Assembly (NCBI GenBank): GCA_016841045.1 | Contig: JAENZX010000027.1 | Span: forward strand, 1-48,516 | DNA: 48,516 nt | DNA from: Thermincola carboxydiphila | GTDB taxonomy: Bacteria > Bacillota > Thermincolia > Thermincolales > UBA2595 | Reading direction: 5' to 3' | Shown: positions 16,501 to 22,993 of the stretch, piece by piece | How the letters are laid out: each line of letters starts with the position of its first letter | How positions within the stretch are numbered: position 1 is the stretch's first letter | Program-made: the position numbers and the translations under genes | Notes under the pieces: model-generated | What the model saw: the letters and a program-made list of their open reading frames with translations, nothing else | What the model was told of the DNA's origin: nothing | Database searches by the model: none

Positions 16501-17659
16501 TTCCCTGTTCTAAAACCGGAGCCTGGGCATTAATAACACCCTTGGTATAATCATTCCCCACTCGCACAGTATAGGTATCACCTGAGCAGGAGTCTCTATA
16601 AGTCTCATAAATTCCGTCATAGGTAACTGAAGCATTCAGAGTATTACCGTCTACCTTAATCAGAACACTGGCTGGGTCTATTCCTCCGGGGTCGTAGAAT
16701 CTAAACGATATAGAAGGGGCCAGTTCTGCAATTGTTGAACCTGATGCTGGGCTCATGTTAGACAGCACTGGAGGGGTTCGGTCTGCATAAACGTAAAAAG
16801 TCCACGATTTTACAGATGTGTTGCCAAAAATATCTGCTGCTCTTAATTCCACGTTATAAGCTCCATTCGCTAAAACCTGTGGAAAAGAATATGTTACAGC
16901 AGATGTTAAGAAATTATAGGCAGCATCTACTTTAACTCCGTTGATGCTGAGATAAACACTGTCTTCTACAATGCTGTTGTCATCCTTCAATGTTGCTCTG
17001 ATCACCGGTTTGATAACATCAATAGTCGAACCGTCAAGGGGGCTAAAATCAGTAATAATTGGGCCAACAGTATCTGCTATAAAAAAGTTGTAGGAATCTT
17101 CAGCTATATTGCCAAGCTTATCAGATATTCTGTAGTAGATCGTATGCTGCTCGGCAGTTAATGTTGGAAACTGAGCAGTAATTTCACCGCTGGTGTAATT
17201 GTCCCCTACACGAACAGACTCGATTTCTCCCGAACAAGAATCTACATAGTCTTCATAAAAACCATCCCATATAATCGTTGGAACAATGTTTGTACCATCC
17301 ACCTCCAAAATTACCTGCGAATTTAATTCATCAGGATCGTAAAACCTCAGACTGAACTTAGGATTTAGGGAAGCAATAGTAGAATTGGGTTGAGGACTCA
17401 ACGAACTTACACTGGTGGGGGCACTGTCCACAGATGATGAGCTCAGACTGGGTTCACTGTCCACAGACGATGAATTCACACTGGGTTCACTGTCCACAGA
17501 CGATGAATTCACACTGGGTTCATTATCTATAGATGATGAATAAACATCCGTCATTACAGGCGCCGTATCCTCCGCTGTAGCTATACCAACATTGTTTGCC
17601 AACAATGCTGCGAATAAACCAGTTAGTAAAAACAGTACCAAAGCGTATCGTTTAACCAA
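13505..17659 (-). CDS. Secreted Ig-like-repeat protein with ten-heme cytochrome module
   Basis: A 1384-residue exported protein. Residues 1-29 are a signal peptide. Residues about 40-80 hold a Ser-rich tandem repeat (SSSVDSEPSVN units). Residues about 85-1040 are beta-rich, Ig/cadherin-like domains in a composite period near 216 residues (repeated TPPVLSNMSPASGSTI and SVLIKVDG motifs, each pair with one DSCSG cysteine). Residues 1045-1260 carry ten CxxCH heme sites (CSLCH twice, CCYCH, CTQCH, CRKCH, CLTCH, CTACH, CKTCH, CINCH, CSQCH). A C-terminal domain of about 120 residues contains YYNQMTTMGWTLQ. There is no SLH or sortase signal. It would extend hemes away from the membrane, probably as a surface electron conduit. 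The start is TTG behind gaggtgggg. Confidence 0.85.
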   Translation of the reverse strand: MVKRYALVLFLLTGLFAALLANNVGIATAEDTAPVMTDVYSSSIDNEPSVNSSSVDSEPSVNSSSVDSEPSLSSSSVDSAPTSVSSLSPQPNSTIASLNPKFSLRFYDPDELNSQVILEVDGTNIVPTIIWDGFYEDYVDSCSGEIESVRVGDNYTSGEITAQFPTLTAEQHTIYYRISDKLGNIAEDSYNFFIADTVGPIITDFSPLDGSTIDVIKPVIRATLKDDNSIVEDSVYLSINGVKVDAAYNFLTSAVTYSFPQVLANGAYNVELRAADIFGNTSVKSWTFYVYADRTPPVLSNMSPASGSTIAELAPSISFRFYDPGGIDPASVLIKVDGNTLNASVTYDGIYETYRDSCSGDTYTVRVGNDYTKGVINAQAPVLEQGSHMMYYYVMDKTENIIEGTHVFTVSDTEGPLITDCSPLDGSTTDLIRPIIKAALTEVNGIVADSIYLHINGTRVNAEYNIVTSAVTYSVPQVLDNGIYNVELRAADTLGNVTVKKWSFNVYTDRTPPLLSDMVPASGSTISSMVPTVSFRFYDPGGINPASVLIKVDGSPVNASVTYDGIYETYSDSCTGDTYTVRVGNDYTKGVINAQAPVLEQGSHTMYYYVMDKTENIVEGTYTFDIYDNEGPQIAECYPAAGVTINSDKPTITVKLNESNSIVADSVYLSLDGTKVDFAYNIDTASITYSVTTRLTNGQHSLQFTARDGLGNLGSKTWTFVVAADQTGPVFSNVEPAAGSKVTSTSPFISLNFSDASQVDKNSVVMKLDGAAVNSAIEYQGIYETYQDSCSGDTYTVKVGEDNTKGKIYFQARNLENNQDHFVEISLKDKLGNNTNHNWSFTTYDDLGPQITTLLPLPGSITEEAGTAISSVVCDNNGVDPNKITMTVNGETVGSFDIIKELISYKPSVPLLDGHYTVVVSAYDIYGNFSSVNWGFDIRHLGLPEIKNLSPSPQSGTRTTTPKVSATISDTAGLNISKLSISVDGAALSTKFVPDSPGSIVSGLVYAVPSQALSNGMHTAVVTVFDRSGNKQQKAWQFGVNQFGDMAVGGECSLCHTESIDTIERRHIEGSEDCSLCHGRGIDWDPGCCYCHGHDEYYPPPVRNVPCTQCHNQTFWDVVPTHGSANELNKHDYTLLGENCRKCHSQYLTREHNLYVEGKGVSYSCLTCHQSSDPDVKAAIIGQNRSCTACHGTNADHEQLHKSGLDQTCKTCHGETLTADHLDNRPTLGLDCINCHPVGNDSTSAYTSGNPSCSQCHPEGHGVKLAPKVPSDIPLYPGIEWSEPLDSKIFANEFWMIPEFSVGAKLVVSKRYPDLSGNQVWNFYYNQMTTMGWTLQSPAPGVFEFFNVVFTKDTHKVNISFYGGSNHNDTPVAQQGYRIEMLYK
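15819..16640 (-). repeat. Long near-identical internal repeats of the Ig-like region
   Basis: Segments from 15819 and from 16467 are nearly identical over more than 150 bases (offset about 648 bases, or 216 codons). A third diverged copy lies further upstream in the gene. The near identity at DNA level points to recent duplication or gene conversion. Confidence 0.75.
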
Positions 17660-17833
17660 TTAATACCCCACCTCTCGTGGTTTTCCCAGACATTTTTACT
17701 CCTCCTCTCTTTTCCGTTTAACTTAGCAAATTGATTTATGACTATTACAATGTATGACAAGTTTGGACATATAATTCTCCTATACAGCCATATAATTTTC
17801 CTATAATATTAACAATCCATATCGAAAAAGCAG

Positions 17834-17870
17834 GAAGACCGTCTCTTTTAAATTTAGAGACGGTCTTCCT
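17834..17870. terminator. Bidirectional hairpin terminator
   Basis: GAAGACCGTCTCT / AGAGACGGTCTTC hairpin with T-rich flanks, in the gap between the Ig-repeat gene and the DUF454 gene. On the minus strand it follows the DUF454 gene. The rest of 17660-17942 holds nothing I recognise. Confidence 0.7.
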
Positions 17871-17942
17871 ACCATGAAAAATCAATAATCACTAGTTCGA
17901 TCGCTATTTTTTCATTTTAAGATGGAATATTTTAGTCAAATC

Positions 17943-18539
17943 TTAGGATAACATATAAGCAATTGAGGCAATGACAGAGACACTCATAAACAGCCCCGAA
18001 ATAATTTTAGCCCTTGGTGGAACAGTTCGTGTTTCCTGCCAACTGATTATTATCGGGCCAAAGTATTTATTTTCAGCCAGGTAATTATAGAGCCGGGTGG
18101 AACTTTTGGCAAACAGAGCTGCTGCCAATAATATGAAAGGGGTTGTTGGCAGCAAAGGGAGTATGACCCCTAAAATCCCTATAATTAAAGATAGAAATCC
18201 GAAGGTCAGCCAAATTAACCTAAACAAAATAGTTACCTCCTGATTGCTTTTCCTAAAGGCTACCTCGACAGGTCTGGTCCTCACATACTTATTAAAAATT
18301 CGTCCTCCGGCTATCTGACCAAGTATCGCCAAAGCGAAAAAAAAGGGTATAGTCCAATAATTAAGACCCTGACTAACTCTGAGATAGTAAATCAGAGGCA
18401 CAGCCGTATGAATAGATATAAACCAGCTCAAACTAAATTTTTTGGTGGTTGCCCGCCACAGGCCAAGGGGAATATTGAGGCCGAAAGATATTAGGGCAAC
18501 AACCATAAAACCGATGACAACAGATAGCATATCCATCAA
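17943..18539 (-). CDS. DUF454 (YbaN-like) membrane protein
   Basis: A 198-residue protein. The C-terminal half is a DUF454 domain with the signature LGVILPLLPTTPFILLAAALFAKSS (split here: LGVILPLLPTTPF, ILLAAALFA), followed by RLYNYLAENKYFGP. The N-terminal half adds two or three membrane helices not usual for the family. The function of DUF454 is unknown. A ribosome site, aaaggaggc, lies about 15 bases upstream, so the start may be the ATG at 18536 or 18530. It is monocistronic by context. Confidence 0.8.
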   Translation of the reverse strand: MMDMLSVVIGFMVVALISFGLNIPLGLWRATTKKFSLSWFISIHTAVPLIYYLRVSQGLNYWTIPFFFALAILGQIAGGRIFNKYVRTRPVEVAFRKSNQEVTILFRLIWLTFGFLSLIIGILGVILPLLPTTPFILLAAALFAKSSTRLYNYLAENKYFGPIIISWQETRTVPPRAKIISGLFMSVSVIASIAYMLS

Positions 18540-18668
18540 AAGACAGCTGCCTCCTTTTTGGGTTTTGCAGGAAAAATATTATATTAGTTACAACAATATT
18601 TTGAACGTCTTCATAGTAACAGTTATTATTATTAAAGTCAACACTGCTTTACTAGCATTAAACTAAAG

Positions 18669-18757
18669 GTGGTGCAACTAGCTGATACTACCGGACTATC
18701 TCTGGGCTATATCAGCCAAGCGGAGAATGATAAGGTTCTAAAATTGATGCTAGCCAA
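18669..18757 (+). pseudogene. Remnant of an XRE-family regulator
   Basis: The plus strand reads LADTTGLSLGYISQAENDK, the recognition-helix part of a Cro/C1-type helix-turn-helix. The N-terminal helix and everything after it are missing, and the frame then runs into a murA-type terminator hairpin. It has no start with a ribosome site. I take it for a gene fragment left by rearrangement. Confidence 0.5.
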
Positions 18758-18764
18758 AAGAAAA

Positions 18765-18779
18765 GCAGCCCCCGGCTGC
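18765..18779 (-). terminator. murA-type terminator beside repeat copy A
   Basis: GCAGCC-CCC-GGCTGC hairpin with a T-rich tail on the minus strand. The same hairpin (GCAGCC-CCT-GGCTGC) follows the other murA copy at 43596-43610, so the duplication once included the terminator. Confidence 0.75.
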
Positions 18780-18824
18780 ACCCACTTATAATTTCTTCTT
18801 TTCTTTCTTTCTACGATAACTTCG

Positions 18825-18850
18825 AACTGCTAACTGCTAACTGCCAACTT
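18825..18850. repeat. Heptanucleotide tandem repeat (AACTGCT)n
   Basis: Three AACTGCT-type units and a partial fourth, ending exactly where the 302-bp murA repeat begins. Confidence 0.65.
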
Positions 18851-19152
18851 CTATACTCCATTCACCCTCATAATTCTTGCTCCAAGGGCTACATATTTTC
18901 TCTCAATATTTTCATATCCCCGGTCAATATGTGATACATTCTCTATTACAGTTGCATCTTCTGCCACCAGTCCGGCCAGCACCAGTGCGGCTCCGGCCCT
19001 CAAATCGGTTGCCTCTACAAAGGTGCCGCTTAGTTTGGGTATCCCTTTGACGATAGCCGCCCGGCCTTCTATTTTGATATTAGCACCCATACGGCGCAAT
19101 TCATCTACGTGCTGGTACCTGTTCTCAAACACTGCTTCAGAGATAACTCCTG
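18851..19152 (-). pseudogene. murA 3'-end fragment (direct repeat copy A)
   Basis: This encodes the last 93 or so residues of MurA ([20 protein letters not shown] to the end RIMRVNGV). It reads base for base the same as 43656-43957 over 302 bases (offset 24,805). It lacks the N-terminal three quarters of the enzyme, including the catalytic cysteine, so it cannot be active. Homology stops abruptly at 19152, where unrelated sequence begins. It marks one end of the 24.8-kb catabolic island. It may be the place where murA originally ended. Confidence 0.95.
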
Positions 19153-19211
19153 AAACAGGATATGCACTAAAAAGAGCTAAGTATCGTGAAAATCGGCAGC
19201 GAAAAAAATCA

Positions 19212-19345
19212 TTTAGAAAGCATCAACTATTTGCTCAAGGTCATTAACGTCTTTATCTCGTTTCAAATAACTGTTAGCAGTACTTTTGCCAACTAATTCC
19301 CAGAAACGGTTAGCTAGTAGCCCCCTATTAGTAATAATTAATCTA
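19212..19345 (-). pseudogene. C-terminal ORF fragment next to repeat copy A
   Basis: An open frame without a start reads GLLANRFWELVGKSTANSYL then [16 protein letters not shown] and a stop. It overlaps the end of the next ORF in another frame. It is protein-like but unrecognised, probably the tail of a gene broken when the island end formed. Confidence 0.3.
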
Positions 19346-19625
19346 AATATATATCAATGTTATCCCCAGTAAGCATCCCTGATCGTACAAGTTCTTCTAT
19401 CAAGAATTTGACCAACTCGGGTGATAACGCATAATGTTCTGCTATTTCATAAACAGTATGGGGAGTTTTTGATAACAACCAAAGAATTGCTTCCTTAGCA
19501 CAATTCATTTGTGATTTACTTACCTTCTTCGGATCATTAATATACATTGGCAAGTAATCATCCCTGTTTTTTTTCTCTGTGCACATAGGCCATAGGGCAG
19601 TGATATTAGGAAAATTCAAGCTCAT
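19338..19625 (-). CDS. Uncharacterised winged-helix-like small protein
   Basis: A 95-residue ORF. The last 60 residues look like a winged helix: AKEAILWLLSKTPHTVYEIA, then SPELVKFLIEELVRSGMLTG. The first 30 residues are unlike any family I know. It overlaps the neighbouring ORF by 20 bases and lies downstream of the thiolase operon. It may be the C-terminal part of a larger broken gene. Confidence 0.4.
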   Translation of the reverse strand: MSLNFPNITALWPMCTEKKNRDDYLPMYINDPKKVSKSQMNCAKEAILWLLSKTPHTVYEIAEHYALSPELVKFLIEELVRSGMLTGDNIDIYLD

Positions 19626-19926
19626 CAGTATCCCCCACTTTAAAACGCTTATTCAACCCCGGAACAATTACCTCTTTGTTAACCAGATGACTCGAGTTTG
19701 TCTGGGGGTAAATTGTATAACCATGGTACGGTTGCAGGCGTGCCGACCCATAGGCCTGCGCTGAATATACGCAAATAGTCGAGAGAAAAGGCTTCCACCT
19801 CAGGAGCACCCTGTCTGATATCAACTGGACAGCAATCCTATTGCCGCCCAGTTGAGCTCGGTCAATCCAAAAAACGTTGTACCCACTTCCTGGTTTCCTA
19901 ATTATTTTTTTGGCCGGAAAGCCCAC
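19606..19926 (-). CDS. Uncharacterised ORF after the OB-fold gene
   Basis: A 106-residue ORF that overlaps the OB-fold gene by 25 bases and the winged-helix ORF by 20. I do not recognise a domain; the end, VPGLNKRFKVGDTDELEFS, is protein-like. The overlaps and lack of clear ribosome sites suggest gene debris between the operon end and the repeat. It may not be expressed. Confidence 0.25.
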   Translation of the reverse strand: MGFPAKKIIRKPGSGYNVFWIDRAQLGGNRIAVQLISDRVLLRWKPFLSTICVYSAQAYGSARLQPYHGYTIYPQTNSSHLVNKEVIVPGLNKRFKVGDTDELEFS

Positions 19927-20339
19927 ATCACCCGGTTCTGGGGCGCAGGCACTACTACCAGCTCCACCGTCATGCCCACTACCATATCCTGCGGGTCAAC
20001 CTCAATTACCCTGGCTATAAAACCCACCTGGTCGGTCAACTGAATCCGGGCAAAGATCATCGGCAAAGTGAAGCCGGGGGCCGCACCCGAAGTTTGGATA
20101 GAAAAGCCCCGCACTTTTCCGGTGGCGTGCAAGTCCACCCATTCTAACGTATCGCTGTAGCAAGTGGGGCATACCGTGCGCGGCGGCCAGAAATCCCTGG
20201 TACAAGCCGGGCAGCGGGTGGTGGTCAAACGGCCGGCTTTCAGATTCTCAAAAAAGGTATAAAGCTTATTGTGTTCCTGACTTTGCTGAGGCACGTAATC
20301 GACAATATAGACGTAGTTTAGATTAAATTCCCGAATCAT
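19902..20339 (-). CDS. Zn-ribbon OB-fold (DUF35) acyl-CoA-binding partner of thiolase
   Basis: A 145-residue protein with an N-terminal rubredoxin-like zinc ribbon (CPACTRDFWPPRTVCPTC, about residues 40-57) and a C-terminal OB fold (ATGKVRGFSIQTS, MIFARIQLTDQVGFIARV). DUF35 proteins form complexes with SCP-x-like thiolases; BbsA/BbsB of toluene degradation (benzoylsuccinyl-CoA thiolase) is a characterised example. It starts one base after the thiolase stop codon, so translation is coupled. It should be the structural subunit of that thiolase. Confidence 0.9.
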   Translation of the reverse strand: MIREFNLNYVYIVDYVPQQSQEHNKLYTFFENLKAGRLTTTRCPACTRDFWPPRTVCPTCYSDTLEWVDLHATGKVRGFSIQTSGAAPGFTLPMIFARIQLTDQVGFIARVIEVDPQDMVVGMTVELVVVPAPQNRVMWAFRPKK

Positions 20340-20340
20340 T

Positions 20341-21519
20341 CTACAGCACCTCCTTGCTGCCGTAAATTACCACATGGTGTTCAGCGATTCCGCTCAGGTT
20401 ATGGTTCAAACCGATTTTTGCATTGGCGACCTGGCGTTCTCCGGCTTCATTGCGCAACTGCCGAAAGACTTCAACAGCCTGAGCCACGCCGGTGGCTCCC
20501 AGCGGATGGCCGCAGCCGATTAGCCCGCCACGGGGGTTAACCACAACCTGCCCACCGTAATCAGAGCACCCTGAGGCTACGAAGTTGCCTCCTTCCCCCT
20601 TGAGGCAAAACCCCAGAGCTTCGTATTCAATAATTTCCGAAATGCTGAAGCAGTCGTGAACTTCGGCTACATCAACATCTTTGGGCTTGATCCCGGCCAT
20701 TTTATAAGCTGTTTGAGCAGCCTGATTTAAGACATCCCAGTCGGCCCAGTCATCGGGGATGTTGGCGTAGTTGAAGCCGGAAGCTGCCTGGCAGGTACCT
20801 AGAATATAAACCGGATTATCGGTCAGTTCTTTGGCTAGCTCTTCGGCCGCCAGGATGACCGCCGCTCCCCCATCTGTAATCGAAGAGCAGTCAAAGATTT
20901 TTAGCGGACTGGTAACGGGCTTCGAGGCCAGAACATCGGCTACGGTGCAAGGCTTGGGAAACTGGGAGTAGGGATTGCGGGAAGCGTTCAGGTGATTTTT
21001 GGTGGAAACCAGTGCCAGTTGTTCTTCGGTGGTGCCGTATTTACGCATATGAGCCTGGGCCGCCAGTGCAAACTGCACTGGGGCAGTGAGGCCGGTGCTG
21101 CCTTCCCATTCCCGGTCGACGCCAGTAAGCATGTTTAACATGATTTCCTGAGGATTGGGAACAAACATTTTTTCCGCACCCAGGACCATCACCAGATCCG
21201 CCAATCCGCTGGCAATCGCAGTATAGGCGGTACGGATACCAACAGTCCCGCTGCCGCACATATTCTCCACCCGGCAAAAAATACGATTGGGTTTTACCCC
21301 GGCGCACTCGGCAGCCCATGGCGCTGTATGGGACTGGTAGGCGCTGCGTTCCGGAAAAACGCTGCAGAAAATAAAACCCTGAATTTGGTCGGCTTTGATC
21401 CGAGGGTTAGAGTCAAAACATGCCTTAGCAGCTTCTGAAATAATATCCCTCAATGTGCCGGGATAAACTCCCCATTTACTAGTCGTCCCGCCAGCAACCA
21501 GTGCTACTTTTCTGGTCAT
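20341..21519 (-). CDS. SCP-x-type thiolase
   Basis: A 392-residue thiolase that would cleave a beta-ketoacyl-CoA into acetyl-CoA and a shorter acyl-CoA. The nucleophilic cysteine is in ENMCGSGTVG (about residue 88). The C-terminal catalytic motifs are EVHDCFSISEI and IGCGHPLGATGVAQ. The HDCF variant and the DUF35 partner place it with SCP-x/BbsB-like thiolases rather than FadA. It lies 11 bases after the CoA ligase gene, consistent with ligase then thiolase acting in sequence on a beta-keto acid. Confidence 0.9.
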   Translation of the reverse strand: MTRKVALVAGGTTSKWGVYPGTLRDIISEAAKACFDSNPRIKADQIQGFIFCSVFPERSAYQSHTAPWAAECAGVKPNRIFCRVENMCGSGTVGIRTAYTAIASGLADLVMVLGAEKMFVPNPQEIMLNMLTGVDREWEGSTGLTAPVQFALAAQAHMRKYGTTEEQLALVSTKNHLNASRNPYSQFPKPCTVADVLASKPVTSPLKIFDCSSITDGGAAVILAAEELAKELTDNPVYILGTCQAASGFNYANIPDDWADWDVLNQAAQTAYKMAGIKPKDVDVAEVHDCFSISEIIEYEALGFCLKGEGGNFVASGCSDYGGQVVVNPRGGLIGCGHPLGATGVAQAVEVFRQLRNEAGERQVANAKIGLNHNLSGIAEHHVVIYGSKEVL

Positions 21520-21530
21520 ATTCTCACTCC

Positions 21531-22859
21531 CTATTTCTGCTCGTAAGCCTTATATATTAATTGGCCTTTCATTTCATAGCGCGGCAGCGTTCCCGGAGGA
21601 ACCAATTCAACCAGCGGGGAAAAGATTAATTTTTCCCGTAAAGCATTTTCAATTTCTTTTTTAAGTTGCTTAAGATCCCCGTTGTCAGTGCCATGTTCTA
21701 CCCTGATTTTTAACGGTGGCTCAACTTTTGGACCAGGCTGGTCAAGGACAACTTGCATCTCTCCGGTAACCCGAGGGCGGAAACCAGACACTACGTCTTT
21801 AATTGCCGACGGAAAAACATTAACTCCAAGGACGATTAACATATCGTCGGTCCGTCCGATACAGCGTACTCTGAAACCGGTCCGTCCGCATGAACATGGA
21901 CTGGTCCAAACCGTGACCCGGTCACGGGTTCTAAAACGCACTAATGGCACGCAGTCGCGATCTATATGGGTAGCTACCAATTCGCCGGTAACACCATCCT
22001 CGAGCTCCAATGCCTCTCCCGTGTCCGGATCAATTACTTCAAGATAAAGATATTCATGACCCAGGAAATGGTTGCCGCTTCGCTCTTCACATTCAGCAGC
22101 ATAAACCGGCAGGATATCTGCATTACCTAAACTTTCGGTTACAGTGGCTCCCCAATCTTCTTCAATGCGTTTGCGCACTCCCGGTACCCCGCCACCGGGT
22201 TCAGCACCGCACATTATCCGTTTAATACCTAACTCCCGTGGGTCGCGGCCCAATTTGCGGATATAATCCGCCAAGTAAATAGCGTAGGATGGGGTACAGG
22301 TTATGATGTCGGCCTTTATATTGTCAATGGAACTAAGGATCCGGTCCGAAGCGCCTGTCCCGATGGGAATAAAGGTTGCACCGATATTTTCAATCGCATC
22401 ATGCAACGGAAGGCCGCCTACAAAGAAACCAATCCCAAAACCCATAATAACTTTACTGTTGGGTCGAACCCCTTCCGAATAATAACAGCGCGAAACAACC
22501 TCGGTCCAGATATCCCGGTCACGAGCTGTAATTCCTACAAAACTTGGAACCCCTGTAGTTCCGGAAGAAGCATGAATTCTAATAATGTTATCCAATGGTT
22601 GGGCGGCATGAAGCCCTAATGGCGGTGCTTGTTTTTGACTGTCCCGGAGTTCGTCCTTGGTGGTGAAAGGGAACAATTCCAAATCTTTTAATCGATTAAT
22701 GTTATGGGGTTTTACTCCGGCTTCATCAAATTTCTTTCGATAAAAAGGAGAATTTTCGTAAACATAAGCTAATTGCTTTTTTAATTTGGCCAGTTGCAAA
22801 TCTTTTATTTCCGACAAAGGCATAGTTTCTGCTTCTTCATTAAAGTAATTGGAAAACAT
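21531..22859 (-). CDS. PaaK-type phenylacetate-CoA ligase family enzyme
   Basis: AMP-forming acyl-CoA ligase of about 442 residues. The N terminus LKKQLAYVYENSPFYRKKFD is typical of PaaK, the ATP loop is HASSGTTGVPSF (about residue 97), then ESLGNADILPVYAAECEE, and the C-terminal domain carries CIGRTDDMLIVLGVNVFPSA. The frame opens at 22880, but the ribosome site gagggagg lies inside it, so the ATG at 22859 is the likely start. It is first in a ligase-thiolase-OB unit. The substrate is not set by sequence; a beta-keto acid from the adjacent carboxylase-like pair would fit. Confidence 0.88.
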   Translation of the reverse strand: MFSNYFNEEAETMPLSEIKDLQLAKLKKQLAYVYENSPFYRKKFDEAGVKPHNINRLKDLELFPFTTKDELRDSQKQAPPLGLHAAQPLDNIIRIHASSGTTGVPSFVGITARDRDIWTEVVSRCYYSEGVRPNSKVIMGFGIGFFVGGLPLHDAIENIGATFIPIGTGASDRILSSIDNIKADIITCTPSYAIYLADYIRKLGRDPRELGIKRIMCGAEPGGGVPGVRKRIEEDWGATVTESLGNADILPVYAAECEERSGNHFLGHEYLYLEVIDPDTGEALELEDGVTGELVATHIDRDCVPLVRFRTRDRVTVWTSPCSCGRTGFRVRCIGRTDDMLIVLGVNVFPSAIKDVVSGFRPRVTGEMQVVLDQPGPKVEPPLKIRVEHGTDNGDLKQLKKEIENALREKLIFSPLVELVPPGTLPRYEMKGQLIYKAYEQK

Positions 22860-22945
22860 AGAATTATTAACCTCCCTCACTAAATAAGACTATATTAAGC
22901 TAAAATGAGCAAACTAAGTTTATGGTAACTGTTAAGGTTTTAAAA

Positions 22946-22972
22946 AGCCGGTAAAGGATTTCTCTACCGGCT
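22946..22972 (-). terminator. Terminator between hyuB-like and ligase genes
   Basis: AGCCGGTA / TACCGGCT hairpin followed on the minus strand by TTTTTAAAA. It could separate or attenuate the hyuAB-like transcript from the ligase-thiolase transcript. Confidence 0.75.
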
Positions 22973-22993
22973 ATTTGCATAACCGCAATAATT

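Larger units (their letters stand above)
18540..18850. other. Intergenic region with regulator remnant and murA-type terminator
   Basis: This gap holds the remnant of an XRE regulator, a murA-type terminator hairpin and a heptanucleotide repeat, each listed separately. I see no intact gene or promoter in it. Confidence 0.5.

Noticed and set aside
18851-19152. Functional short murA gene
   Set aside because: Only the C-terminal 93 or so residues remain and the catalytic cysteine region is absent.
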